Assembly (NCBI GenBank): GCA_018398805.1
Contig: JAGFBZ010000721.1
Span: forward strand, 124,001 to 188,000
Direction of reading: 5' to 3'
Source: Hirundichthys speculiger
Lineage: Eukaryota > Chordata > Actinopteri > Beloniformes > Exocoetidae
DNA: 64,000 nucleotides
How positions within the stretch are numbered: position 1 is the first letter of the stretch; every line of letters starts with the position of its first letter. Positions 24,301 to 39,300 of the stretch are shown here, piece after piece. A program made the translations under genes and the position numbers. Below the pieces are notes generated by a model. The model was not told where the DNA came from. It saw only the letters and a program-made list of their open reading frames with translations, and searched no databases.

Positions 24301-27300
24301 CGCCATGGAGGTTATGTTTTTACCTGCATTTATCTGTCTCTGTGCAAGATAACTCAAAACGTTAAGGATGGATTTTGATGAAATTTTCAGGAGTTGTCAG
24401 AAATGTGAAAAGGAAGAACTGATTTCATTTTGGGTGTGATCCGGAAGAAATCCTGGATTCTGAATCACTTTCAAATTTTCGATAACATTGCGATCAATGG
24501 GGCCAAAAATTTTGTTTCTCAGTATCTCCGTTAATTATTGCCCAAAACTCATGAAATTTGACTCAGGGATTGACAATGGGAACCTCTATCAAATTTCAAA
24601 GGCTGATCCGGATCTGATCCAGAAGATGGATTTGATCGCAATCTGTAAATCGCAATATGGGGGAATTGTTGTGCTTGGTGGAGGTCTGCGCTCTCCGAGT
24701 GCTTTCCTAGTTGTCTATTTTTTCAGTTTTCTTCAGATGTCTTATAGTTGGGATGTGCTGTGATGTTAAAGGACACAGTATCTGAGGGAACAAACAGACC
24801 ATAAACATTTGGCTCGACACATTTTGATTACGTTTGGGTAGCTGGGCTCGCGTGGAACTCGATAAGCGGTAAATAATGACGTAATTGTGATGAATCAGTG
24901 AGAGGACAGATGTGATAACTTAATTCAACAAGAACAACACTTGTTGAACACGATAAGACAGCTCTGTCCTCTGTTACGTTACACTCCTACAAATCTGCAA
25001 GCCAAATTTGTTTCACCTCAACCCCGGATTATCTGAGGTATTTCTTATTTCCTGAAGTGATCTGCCTGTCAGCAGTTTTGTCTACAGGGTGTTACACTGA
25101 AGCTACTCAAACATGCAACTTTCACTTTGTCTTTCCACGCTGGCAGAGATGAAAGTTCAGGAGGTTTTTTGTCAGAAAGAGGCAGAGCATATTTACTGAA
25201 CAAACAGGCATTTAAGGGAAGGCATCCTCCTCCAGGCTACGGCTCAGTGGCCTCTATTTTACCCCAATGAAGCCGGCTTCCTGTCACAGCAGCGCAACTA
25301 TTGGAAAAAAACAGCACAAATAAAGCCGTTATTCTGACAACAACGAGCAGCGTGGCACGCAAACGTTGGATGTCGAGACTTAAAGAGGCACGGTAACCGG
25401 CCAGAAAGACGACAAAACAGGGAAGTGAGGACAGCGAGAGAAAAACAGTGGGCAGGACAGACGCAGAGCACAAACAGGAAGACGGTTACGTCTGTTCGAC
25501 CGGTGTGGAGTATGAAATCAATGAATACAAAGAAGAAGGAAAAACAAACAAGGGAAAATGCTGAGGGCGTTTTTGGCCTTTTATACAATACTGGGATTGA
25601 TTCTGAAAAGAAAAAAAAACATCCTACATAGCATAAACTAAGATTTTTAACATATCACACTGAACAAATGTTAAATATGTGTATCAACTGTAAAAGAAGC
25701 ATCAGAGTTGTAACTCCTTAATGAAATTTTTTAATATTCCAGCCACATGTTGCTGAAATTCAAAAGTTCTCACACTTGGACTTAGACGACGATGCAGCTT
25801 CATACAGCCGGACGACACGGGACGACATAATGAGACGTTTGCACAAGTCAAGAGCGGTTTGTTGCAACCGAGGCAACAGACAAAAAGGAAGAAGCGTTGA
25901 ACGATGTCAGCTGCCCGACGTTCAGTCCAGCACAGACAGAAAACGACTCCAGGGTCACATTGAATAACGGTGTGCGGCGTTGCATTTGATCTGTGCACGC
26001 TCCGCGCTAGGGCTGTAGCGATACACTTATCTCGCGATATGATACGATCCAAATATCAATATTCATCTTACAATACATTTACATCATTTTCCGAAAGATT
26101 TTAAAGGGACAAAAGTGATTTCGGTGACATCTTGTGAGTGTTCCAATGACTTTCTGACTTTCTGGTATCAAAAAGTAAGTAGAAACTACACTGTCCGGCC
26201 AAAAAGAAAGTTGCCACCTGGATCTAACTAAGCAAAGAGGTACGAGCCTCCTATTGGATAATTACTGCAGTGGTGATTATCTTTCAGCTGGCAACAAGTT
26301 ATTTAACCCCAACTGGTGCAATGAGTTGTTTCTCATTTCCGGGTGTCAAAGCCACATCCCGTGGTCGTGGAAAAGATGTTAGTCTGTTTGAGAAGGGTCA
26401 AATCATTGGCAGCATCAAACAGAGAAAACATCTAAGGAGATTGCAGAAACAACCAAAATTGGGTTAAGAACTGTCCAGCGCATTATTAAAAACTGGAAGT
26501 ATAGTGGGGCACCAATCGTCTTCCAGGAGATGTGGACGCAAAAAATCCTCAATGATCGTGATCAGCGATCGCTTAAACGTTTTGGTGAGATCAAATCGAA
26601 GAAAAAAAACAGTAGAACTCAGGGCTGTTTAATAGTGACAGTAAGAGCATTTCCACACAAACAATGCAAAGGGAACTCAAGGGATTGGGACTGAACAGCT
26701 GTGTAGCCTTAAGAAAACCACTAATCAGTGAGGCTAACTGGAAAAAAGGCTTCAATTTTCATAAAGATTGGACTCTGGAGCAATGGAAGAAGGTCATGTG
26801 GTCTGATGAGTCCAGATTGACCCTGTTCCAGAGTGATGCGAGCATCAAGGTAAGAGGAGAGGCAGATGAAGTGATGCTCCCATCATGCCTAGTGCCTACT
26901 GTACCAGCCTGTGGGGGCAGTGTTCTGATCTGGGGTTGCTGCAGTTGGTCAGGTCCAGGTTCAGCAACAGTATGAGCTCAAAGAATGAGGTCAGCTGACT
27001 ACCTGAATATACTGAATGACCAGGTTATTAATCAATGGATGTTTTTCTTCCCTGATGGCACGGGTATATTCCAAGATGACAATACCAGGATTAATCAGGC
27101 TCAAACTGTGAAAGACTGGTTCAGGGAGCAGTCTGCATGGATTGGCCCCCACAGAGTCCAAACTTGAACCCCGTTAAGAATCTTTGGGATGTGCTGGAGA
27201 AGGCTTTGTGCAGCGGTCAGACTCTACCATCATCAATGCAAGATCTTGGTGAGAAATTGATGCAACACTGGATGGAAATAAATCTGGTGACATTGCAGAA

Positions 27301-30300
27301 GCTTATCGAAACAATGCCACCGCAAATTTAACATGTAATCAAAGTTAAAGGCGGTCCAACGAAATATTAGAGTGTATGACCTTTTTTTTTGGCCAGGCAG
27401 TGTAGGTCACAATTCACATCCCTGAACAGTGATGGAGTGACAGAGGGGTCGTGGAACTGGGACATAAAGCTGATAAAGTTGTTGTGAAAACTAAAGATTA
27501 ACCTCACTGGAAGATCTGTGACTCTACAATCTGCTACAAGACCCTAAACACAATTTAACCTTTTCACTTCCAAAAGGGATCGAAATGATGTGAATCGATG
27601 TTGTTTTGAATCAGAAAGGAAGGAGGACGGAGGGACATCAGAATGAACAGATATTTAAGCCTCTAACAAGACGCCATTTCAACTCCATGCCAATCGACTA
27701 GAGCTGAGCGATTTTATCAATTCTGCAATATATATCGATATTTTAGCGAGTATCGAGTATCGATTTTTCAGCTGCAGTTATCGATATTCTAAGCTTCTTT
27801 CAAAACCCCCGTGTCCCACCTTTAAAAGCTTGCAAGCAACAATTTGCACTGTTTAAATAAATGAAACTATTTTTCTCAACAAATCTTTTATTCATTTTGT
27901 CCAGCATTTGCAAGCTGCCTGTCAGCCATATAAATGTATAGTAAGATGAATATCAATATATACTGTATTGTGAGCCAAATATCGTGTATCGTATTGCGCG
28001 ATTAGTGTATCGCTACAGCCCTACAATCAACTACTGAATGTTGGCAGGGAAAGTTTGTGGCCACTGCTTCCCTAAAACTGCATCAGTATGACCGTTTTAG
28101 TAAATCAGTGGCCATGAACTCCCCTCCTCATTCTGCATCTAATTACATTAGTTTAGCCAACAGTCACCAGTCAACTGGTTACGACTGAAGGACATGTACA
28201 AAAAGTCCTTTTTTTATACTTTTTGTATACTCATTAAGTTAAAATGAACTTCATCTGCTGAAGCCCCATCCACACAAAGGCTTGAAATAGCAATTTATTC
28301 TGACGTCGCGACTCTAGGATAACGTTAAATCCATTATACTACACACACAATACTTTAAAAAATCACTCATTCATGTCATTTTGGTCCCCAATGACAGTTT
28401 ACGCTCATCACTAGACCCAGAAGTCATTCTTTTAGCCTGGTTTACCAAACATGTTGGTGGCAAATCAGCAGAGGTTGATAGTCATTATTAGCTTGTAAAT
28501 GTGGAAACTCGTCAAAGCTCCCGTTGGCTCGCTTGATGGGGGAACAACCCTTCAAACCTTAGAGTAGCAAATTAGCTTTTTAGACGAGATGTCCCTTTCA
28601 CTGAAACCTCCTACCTCGGCCTAATGTACATCCTCATCAAAGATGGGAATTTGTGGAATTTCCTTCAAGAGGAAAGATGATTTACCTGCTGTAGGGTACT
28701 GGTACGTCTGCACATTAGGCCTCTAGGATATCTGAGCAGAACACCAGACACTCCACAGATCTGTTTGGTGTCAAAGGGTTTAAACATGCCAACTGTTTGG
28801 AGCGTTTGGAGGAATGATTATTCAAGCTCAACCAATGAGGGAAGAAGCCATTGGGTGAGGTCACCGTAAGACAAGGAATCCTGAAGTGGAAACCTGTGAA
28901 CCAAGGGGAGACGCTCACAACGTGCTATACCACTATGTCAGAAGGGAGCTTCTTTTTTAATTGCAATAGATTTTTCTTTCGCCTTCAACGTCCTCCATAG
29001 TACATATACACAATCTCTGCAACCCCCTGTGCTAATCCATTCCTTTACCGGCGTTCTTCAACTTCTCTCTTTGTCTTCTGAACGAGTCGTGGCACAAACA
29101 GAAACGTCTGTTTCCTCCTTCAGTTCAATTTGCAAACAATCAACTCGTGTTTTGCTCATCGTTACGCCTCATTTCCTGCATGTGTTTTATCCATAAAATG
29201 TGGTTTTGGAGACCAGTTGGGCGACCGAGTTGCAGTCGGATTATGTAATGCGTGACCCTCCGTGAGCGATCAATCGCACAGTTTAATTGGGGGAAATGCT
29301 TTTAGACTGAAGGCAGCGAGTTGTGCGATCGGCACAGACCAGCGATCAATCCGCACTGTAAACTGTGAGGTTAAGCCTGAATCTCATGGGCACTATTCAC
29401 TATTTTCTGTTATCTGAAGAGCCATATAGCCCAAACACCAAAGAATAGAAGAAGTTAGAAGAAAAATATCTGATACCATGAACAGAAATTAATATTTACG
29501 TGAAGTGGTCTGTCTAGTCTCCTACAAAGGAGTAGATTATGAGGAAACGTAGGTTTCTCCTGAACACAAAGACTATACAGTCTATGGGTCATACAAACTA
29601 CATGTTTAGAGCCATGTCTGTAAAACAAACTGCATCATGCGCCACCACCCCTCCTGTGTGTGCGCACACGGCGGTATCAACAAGTCAAACCAAGGATGCA
29701 TTTCAACATTGAGAGAAACTGACACCCTCAATCTGAAATACCACCTTGAAGGAGAAACCGCAGGGGTGCAGTTTATCACCGAACATCTGCTGGGCAGAGG
29801 AGGAGAGGAATTCACTCTCTTTTCAGTTGGAGTACAATGCAAGTTGCAATATCCTGTGCGGAGGGAGTAAAGTGTTTAGTGCCTGACAGGCAGTAATGTA
29901 GCCCAGGACATGGGAGGAAAATGAAAAATGTCTCCAATTTCAGACTGTTGTTTGAACTTAAGATTGCATGCAACTCTGCAATAATAGTTTTAGTTAATTT
30001 ATTTACAGTTAGGGCCAGAGGGAGAGAGTTCTAATAATTTTGCCTTTATGCACCACCACAATTAACTCGGGGAAAAAATTAAAAATAAATCAAGATACAA
30101 TCAAAGTGTAGATTTTCATATTAAATTTGAGAGGTTATCATTTGGGAATTCCAGACATTTAAAGCAAAGTACCTCCATTTTTTTAGGGGATCAAAAGTAT
30201 TTGGACAAAGTGACATAGCATGTTAATGTTAATATAACCATAATTTGATACTTTGAAAAAAATCCTTTGCAGTCAACGACTGCCTGAAGTCTGGACTCCA

Positions 30301-33300
30301 TTAAATCTTCAAATTCTGGGTTTCCTCCCTGGAGACGCTTTACCGGGCCTTCACTGCAGACACCTTCGGTCGTGCATGTCTGTGGGTCTTTCTCCCCTCA
30401 GTTCTGTCTTCAGGAACTGAAAAGCTCTTTTCGGTTGAAATCAGGCGACTGACTTGGCAGTTAAAGAATATTCCATTTCCTTGACTTCAAAAAGTCTTGA
30501 GATGCTTTAACAGTATGTTCAGGGTCATTATACATCAGCTTTATAGCTAGAGCTGAGCGATTTTATCGCGATATATATCAATATTTTATCGAGTATCGAT
30601 TTTTTAGCCGCGGGTATCGATATTCTAAGCTTCTTTCAAAACCCCCGTGTCCCACCATTAAAAGCTTGCAAGCAACAATTTGCACTGTTTAAATAAATGA
30701 AACTAGTTTTCTCAACAAATCTTTTATTCATTTTATCCAGCATTTGCAAGCTGCCTGTCAGCCATATAATGTGTAATTGATGCTTTCAGTTCAATTAATT
30801 CAAACAAAGTCATTGGAACACTCACAAGATGTCACCAAAATCACTTTGTCCCTTTAGTATCTTTTGGAAAATGATGTAAATGTATTGTAAGATGTATATC
30901 GATATATAACGTAACGTGAGCCGAATATCGTGTATCGTATCGTATCACGAGATTAGTATATCGCTGCAGCCCTAATAATGACTGTGTTGTTTTTAAATTG
31001 AGAAAGGAGTTTGGAATTGCTACCGATTCTTATGGCTCTTTATAGTTACCTACAACTATATCACACTGCTTCACAAATTCTTATATCTCTGCCATAGCCA
31101 ATCACTACTGGAGTTCCCCAGGGCATTCTCCTGGGGCCCCTCATGTTCGTTCAATGCGTTTACATGATATTAGAAGAAAAGCTTACTGCATTAGTCTGAC
31201 TGAAATTGAACATCACACAGTTGGACTAACAGACCTAGATAATCCGGTTGAAGTTGAGCTAATCCCTGAATGTAAATATTAAACTGGACAGAAACTGGAC
31301 GACGTACTCCATGTCGTAACATGAGCCGAATATCGTGTATCGTATCGCGAGATTAGTGTATCGCTACAGCCCTATTTATAGCATTTGTCCGAATGTGAGC
31401 AGAGTATAGTTCTATACACCTCACGACTCATCTTTCTACCTTTATCAGGACTCACTTGATCGATAAACCGCAGTGAGACAGTTCCATCGGCGGCCATGCA
31501 TGCCCAGACCATAACACTGCCTCCACCATGTCTGACACCTGATCTGGTACGCTTTGGATCATGAGGTATTTCTTTCCTTCCTCATATTTTTCTCTTCCAG
31601 TCATTCTGATATGAGTTTATCTTGGTTTCATCTCCCCAAAGACTCTAATTCCAGAGCATGAGAAGTTATTTTTTTTAGATATTTCTATTCTTTCCTGTTC
31701 TTGAATGTTGCTTGTGCTTTGTTGCGAACTCTCTATGCTTGCAGCCATGAAGGCGTCTCCTGATTACAGACTCTGACAGCGATACGCCTCTTTTCTCCAG
31801 AGTATTCTTTACTTCTGTCAACACTGTGAAGGTGTTTTTCTTCATCAAGGAAAGAAGGGTTTTGCAGTTTCAGATGTCGTCCATGGTGTGGTTCCAAGAC
31901 TGTTTCACTGCGGTGCACATCATGCAGGACTTCGTCACGTAACCCATTATGTGAGATATCATTTTCAAACTAGCAACTGAAAAAGTTTTAAAATAATAAA
32001 CAAAACACATAGGTTGAGGAATGTGTCTCTGCAGACCTGCCCTCCGTCTTTGTTCCGGGTGAATGTTCAGGTGAAAGCAGCGGAAAGAAGTATGTCTGCA
32101 GATTTCTGCTGAGGAATTTAGACAGAGCTGAACATAACACGCTCCCTTCACAAATACCATTAACTCCAGAGTCCACATGGGGTTTCCCTCTTTAATCTAG
32201 TCATTTATACAGCAGTCTGACAAATCCAAATGTATGCAATGTTACAAAAAAAAAAAACAGAATTTAGACAATGGTGACTCCATCTACCTGTTTACCTCAC
32301 TGAGTAAAAACACCCTCAGAATCGACGCCAAGCGACTAGCGTGGCTCGCCCTGAAACTAAGCTCATTTGAATGAGCAGCTGTCATCATTTCCTCAGCTGA
32401 GGAGGAAAACATTCGGAGCCGTGAGCAAGGTATGCTAAATGTTTTGCTGTTGCCTGCAGAAAAAATCTTCAGGCACTCCTGGCATCTGAGGCGCTGAAAA
32501 AGCCAGCGAAACACTTCCTCGTTTCAGCGGCGGGGCCGTCAAAACAAGTGTGGTAAACCTGTCGAAACTAATGAGGCTAATCGCGCTTGCTTCTCTCTTC
32601 CCGGAGGTCAGGCGTGGCGCTTTAAAGCTGTCATTTCTTCTCTCTTGTTTGACAATGGATGGATATGATTTAAGATAATGATTGGTGACTGAGACAGAGA
32701 TCAGTAAGACAACACTGATCTCGCTGGTTCTTTCTTAAAATCTTAGTTTTATGCATGATATAATTTTATAACGCAAAGACAAGATGCGTATTGACATGCC
32801 AAAGTGATCACAATGGTGTCTTTCTTTTCTTCTTATATTGTCAATCACAACTACAATACTATTTTTCTGCTTGTTGCACAGCTAAAGTTCCAAACTTTAA
32901 CAATAACTGTGGCTAAAAGGCCCACAGACTAGACTTGTGTTGATGTAGTTAATGGACAATCAGAAATCACGGAAACCTCAAGTCCAACCGGAATCCTATA
33001 AACGAGAACAACGAGTGTTTCTGCGCTTTCACGTCACCTTTTGTACTGCAAGCCAAACAATACTCATTTGGGTGTTTGCTGTTCACATTCCATGAAGGTG
33101 CACATGACAAACAAACGGTAACAATGCAAGTAACTTTACAAGTTGTGACACAATGTCACGTTTTATGCACAGATCAAATAGTCGGCGTGATGACAACACC
33201 ATCGGGCCTCGCTCCTTAGATGTATCGCAGCTATCACGATCAGTTCATAAAACAAACAGCAAGACACAGACGCTGAGCTCTACTAATCATAAACACGTAT

Positions 33301-36300
33301 GATCTAGAAAACCAGTGATCTAAATTGACAAGATCACAGGATGTGTGACATCAAGAGCTAGCTTGTGGAGTAAATGACAGCGATCCATCTTCTATAACTT
33401 GTAAAGTCACTGATCTTGCTGGGATGTATGTTTGTGAAAGATCAAACAGGAAGAGTAAAGACAAAAGACAGCAATCACCACAGGAAAAATTTTATATTTA
33501 AAACACAACCAAAAGTAATAATGAATATGTTGTTTTTAAATTGAGAAAAAGGTTTGGAATTGCTACCGATTCTTATGGCTCTTTATAGTTACCAACAATT
33601 ATATCGCACTGCTTCACAAACTCTTATATCTCTGCCATAGCCAATCAATACTGGAGTTCCCCAGGACAGTCTCCTGGGGCCCCTCATGTTCATTCAATGT
33701 ATTACATGATACATGATATTAGAAGAAAAGCTTACTGCATTAGTCTGACTGAAATTGAACATCACAAAGTTGGACTAACAGACCTAGATAATCCGGTTGA
33801 AGTTGAGCTAATCCCTGAATGTAAATGTTAAACTGGACAGAAACTGGACTATGTACTCTATGTGTGCCCCACAGTTCCTGCTCTGGCTTTGATGCAGAAG
33901 CCCATACAGAGAAGAAGAAAAAAAATAAACATACAGGACTTACACAGAGTTATAAGTCTGTCAAGTTCACCACTGTTCCAATTTTCTGCTGCCAACTAAA
34001 CCCACTATTTAACTGTTGTGTTGGTGTCCGGTATAGTAATTTTACAAGAAAATCTCAATAATAACAAGCTCAAAGCAGGTATTTTGTCACCAATCGTGGC
34101 TGATACACTTTGGTTGGTAAATTGATTCCCCTCACATACATGTATTTTGGGACAAAGAAAGCAGCCAAGTTTAGTCGATCTACGACCGTAACTCAACTAG
34201 ACTGTGCATGTAAACATAGTGAATACCTACTTCTTTCCTCTTGGTTATATTTTCCTTAAGTTTAATGATCAATCCCACTGCTATGTGGATGACACCCAGC
34301 ACTACTTCTCCAAACCTCCAGCCAGCAACCTTTCTAACTGCCCACAATGGGATTAAGAGCTGGTTCTACAAGGCCTCATCAACAAAAACCTTCAATGGTT
34401 CCCAGTCAAATGTCAATCAGATTCAAGATTCTGCTCCTAAACTTCAAAGCACTCACTCTGATTACTTCCTGCACATTAACACATCCACCTATAATCTCAC
34501 TTCAGCGTCATTGTAACTCTTGTCTGCTTGGCCACCGCTGGAGTCACGGCCTTCAGCCGCCCTACCCCCTACCCATCTACGAAACACCCTCCCTCCCACC
34601 AGGCATCCAAGATTCTGATTCCCTCTTTTCAAGGTCTGCCTTAAAACATATTTATTTAAAGTGACACATAGACTTTTCCAATACAGTACTTACTTACGAA
34701 ATTAATTGGAAGATGCTAAGCGATAACCAATAGCAGAGCAGCTCGGACGCACCGCTTTCAAACCGAGATACAGACCTGACAAGTATGTTTACATTCGGTA
34801 AACTGGGAGTTGCGAGTAGCAGCGCGTACTGTATTTTTGCCTTACATATTTTGAAATTTCTTTCGTAACAAGAGGCAATATTTTCCTGTTGAGGCATTTC
34901 GCAACCTGAAAATTTCGTATGTAGAGACATTCGTAAGTAGAGGTACCAAAGTATTTAGCTCTGAGACTCCCCCAATTGGCACAGATCTTGTCTCTTTTAG
35001 GACTCCATCTTAGACTTATTCTTGTCTGAACTATTGCTTGGTCACTTTCGTTTCTTCTTCCTCGCTTCCTCCGTTATGACTTTCTCAGGTCTCGGAGTTT
35101 CCTCTACCACGATGTCCACTGCAGTTCAGTGAGCGAGCTTGACCTTATAGTTGATATGCGACATAGCACCGTTGACTTATACGCAGCTAGCACAGCAGGT
35201 GAACAGGACAGAGATCAAAAGTTACTACGAGAGCTTGACTTCTTAAAACTAATCAAATACTCCTTCAAATCAAATTGAAATGAAGACTTTAAACATGGGG
35301 GCAGCACGGTGGCTTAGTGATTAGCACTGTTGCCTCACAGCTAGAAGGTTTCTGGTTTGAACCTCAGCAGGGGCCTTTCTGTGTGGAGTTTGCATGTCTC
35401 CCCGTGCTTGCGTGGGTTTCCTCCGGGTACTCCGGGTTCCTCCCACAGTCCAAAGACATGCATGTCAGGTTGATTGGTGGTTCTAAATTGCCCGTAGAAG
35501 TGAGTGTGAGTGGTTGTTTGTCTGCATGTGGCCCTGCGATGCGACCTGTCCAGGGTGTACCCCTGTCCTTCGCCCCTAGACAGCTGGGATAGGCTCCAGC
35601 AGATCCCCGTGACCCTCCGGAGGATGAAACGGGTCTAGATAATGGATGGACTTTAAAGATGAAATAATCAGTTGTGCCACTTTAAACTTGGATATTCAAG
35701 CTAATCTCACACCTAAACCACTTAAAAGCCCCAGTTTTAGTCTCTACAGTGACCTTGAATATCTTGTAAGTCTTGAAAATACATAGTACTATTATTACCA
35801 TCATCATCAATATTATACACATCATCACTGTCCAGCTTTTTTTTTGGCTCCAGTCTGCCTAAAGTTCCTGCGCTGAGACTGAGACTTGCACAGTGAATTG
35901 TGTTTACCTATTAGACCACAAACAAAACTACAGACACCAGGGAAAGAAAAGGCCGCCCTGTTGGCTGTATCAACAGTGTTTGCTTATCTCACTGCCATCT
36001 TATTTTCCCATGACATTCTGCAGGCTCGCAGAGTGTACATTAAACATGAGCTGCGAGTTTAATATGCTAGAGACAACGAGCTGGCGCGCCGGTCCGCATT
36101 TCAGACCCCTTCACAGATGTCACACATACTGAACTGATGTTACACAAAGAAGAAAAAGGGAAACGAGACCGGGCTTATAAATGTGTCCAGTAAGCGGAAA
36201 CGCTGTAGCCTGCGACCAGTCAAGTGCTGCAGGTTTGACAGACAAATAACATCGCTGCACAATGTCTGGCTGGTAGTTCCGAAAAAAAAAAAAAAAAAAA

Positions 36301-39300
36301 AAAACTTGTTTTTTCAGCTGAGGGGGGATATTTTTTTGACATCACAGAGTCGAACCAAGATCACAAACTAGGAAAAAAGCCAACAAAAATGTCTAAAAAG
36401 ACCGTGTTAAAAGAGCATGGGATAGAGAAAAATCTGTGAGTCTCAGTCTCCTTCGCAAAAAAAAATACAAAAATCTGACAGACTAATGCGCGTGACTGTG
36501 CATCTGCTTGTGGTGGAGCTTTGTAGTCGGGTCAAAAGGGAAATGGGTGCATCCTCTTATGCTAATTATGTGCGTTTGCCCTGCATGTTAAACACACAGC
36601 TGATCGCTACCATCACTGGATTCTCAGTCCAGGGCACAAAGAGCAGATTGAAGAATCAGGAGCTCTCAACTTTTCCATTCAGTTAATGATGGAGTCTCTG
36701 TTAGAAAAAAACAACATTACAGAATAAAACCGCTGCACCGTCTAATCGCTTAAGATGATGTAGATGTTAATGTACAATATATCAGGCGGTAGACCCGAAG
36801 AGGCGGCAAGGTAATCATCAGAAAGGGTGATAACCTCCATAAAAACGTTCGTTCTGGCAGTTTGCTGTTCTTGAGCCTTCGTGTGTGGGTTAACACAGTG
36901 CCAGCGAGGAAAGACATCAGCGATGATCTTTGAGAAGCAACTGCTTCTGTTCAGTAAAGCACCTGAACCCACTGAGTTTGCACAAAGACGGTTACAAAGA
37001 ATTCTCGGTGGGTACTTTCATGAATAAATGGGTTTTTACTGTCCATTCATTTTCTTTTTGACTTAATAGGAAAAGAGGTAAATGCTTTTGAAGACTGAAG
37101 TTTAAAGTTCACATATATATAAAGTAAAGGAACCTCCCCTAGTGCTGGGCGGTATGACCAAAAATTTATATCACGGTATTTTTCAAAATTATATCAGTTT
37201 TACGGTATATCACTGTATTTTTTTTTTAAGGCACAACTGGGTGTTAACCACATTTTCTAATCATTTAGAAAGGAATTGCTGCAGTAAATTGTCTTAGAAT
37301 GACCTATTTTACTGTCACGAGGAGTGAATATTGTAGAAAAACATTCATTTCTACACTAGTATTAATACAGGTTTGCATGGCCTCACAAAATACTATTTAC
37401 AAAGAGGTGCTAATTAAGTGAAGGAATCAAAATGATGATAGTTGCAGATAAAATACAGAACCCTTTTATTTTTCAAATTTTGCAAACAACTTGAAAAAAC
37501 ATATTTTGTAAAAAATCAGCATTAACTACACAATGTAAACAACGTTCTCGAGATATTTCAACAAATAAATAGTAAACAAAGTATGCAACTTGCAAGCTTG
37601 ATATTTCGATCCACCGTTTACTTTTTTTATCATAGTAAACGCGTCTTTAATTGTCATCTGACTTGACTTTTCTACAGCGGTAACGTTACTAGCGTTACCC
37701 GCAGAGGACGCAGACCTCAGCTTCATGCATTCCTGGTATTCTAACAAATATTTGCGGCTAAGCTGGTGTAGCAGATTGCTAGTGTTGCCTCCCGCGGCTA
37801 CAACTTTAGCTCAGCAACATTTGCAGATTATTGTAGTTTGTTGGACGTTGTCTTTTTTGAATCCAAAGAACTTCACACCTGACAGACACGGCTCCTGGTT
37901 TAGGAAGAAGTTCCTCAGTCTCATGTTGACGTTCTGGAGCTTCCACTTCGGGACTTTCGCTGTTTGCAGCCATCACGTTTAACCACAAACTAGTAGCGTG
38001 TTGTGCAACTGCAAAACAGTCCCCTGTCAAACAATGTTCTGCCGCGCGGCGTTCCCAACGTTGTGTACGCTATACTCACCGGTATTACGGTATATGAAAA
38101 ATTCATATAGGAAAAATAACACCGGTATTCGGTATGAACCGGTATACCGCCCAGCACTAACCCCCCCCCCCCTGTTTTGTTGAGTTAGAGCGGCATAAAG
38201 TCATCATGCCTCTCATATTTTTGAGATAGCTTCTGTGACATCCATTCATGTTGAGTTCAAATGATCTTACCAGTAAGAACAAGACATTTGTGTGAGTGTT
38301 TCGTGGTTTCCGTTACTAAGATAACTCAAAGAACTACAGGTTTTGTATTTAGGACAAAGACACCAAGATCTCTTTGAAACCATCAATTAGGTAGCTGTGA
38401 AGCAAAGCTGATGCTGCTGTTACCAGTTATGCTGCTCATTTCTAAATTGATCGTTTTTACAAAAAAAAAAGAAGCCTGTAAGTCTTAACTGAATTGTGTT
38501 TTTCACACACTTTTCACTGATTATTTCCCTTTTAAACAGTGCCACATTTGTCAGGAACATGCATTTGCTGCAGCAGCAAAGCCCAGTATGTGGGTTGCAT
38601 CCATGAAAGATTCGCCAAATCTTCTCTGCCAATTGAGGCCTGGAGAAACAAGACGTACTGAAAGTTTAACCATTTTAAACGTATTAATTTTTAACAACAG
38701 GAGCCTCGGTAGCGTGTGGAAGAACCGTACACAGCTACGACAGCCTGGTCACGCTGGTCACACACCGCTGCGAGGTGGCATCCTGTTCTTCAGCCATCGT
38801 TTGTTGCACGTCACCCAACCTGGGTTGTTTTGTCGCCCAAGCTGATCCCACAAATATTCAACGGGGGTACAGAGTTCGGTCCCGAACTGTTGGAGATGAT
38901 GGGCCTCGTTTTCTCCAGCGAGGGAGCTGCTGGAGACGTCACTCGTTCGGTTTGGCAGATCCTTCATGGACGCACCACACGAATGCATCTTCTTTACAGA
39001 TGTTGCCCCATTTAAAAGGGAAATGCTTTCCAACAGTCTAAGACTTATTGCCAAACACAAATTTCCCTACTTTTTGTGCTAACAATAGGTTTCAAAGCAG
39101 ACCTGTCACACTAATGAATCCCTTATTTATGGATAATAGTGTTAAAGTAACACAGTTATACAGTACTGTCCTTGTTAATAGGCTGCTCATTTAATATAGT
39201 GGGTTAAAAGAGAAGTTGACATGATTTAAAAACACTTCAAACATGGCTGAGTGTTAGTGTGCTTGATAAATTAAAGCAGCAGCTCTTTCCACCTTCAGAT

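Noticed and set aside
35317..35592. 91-codon frame near 35.3 kb as a gene
   Set aside because: It lies entirely within a tRNA-like SINE-type repeat.
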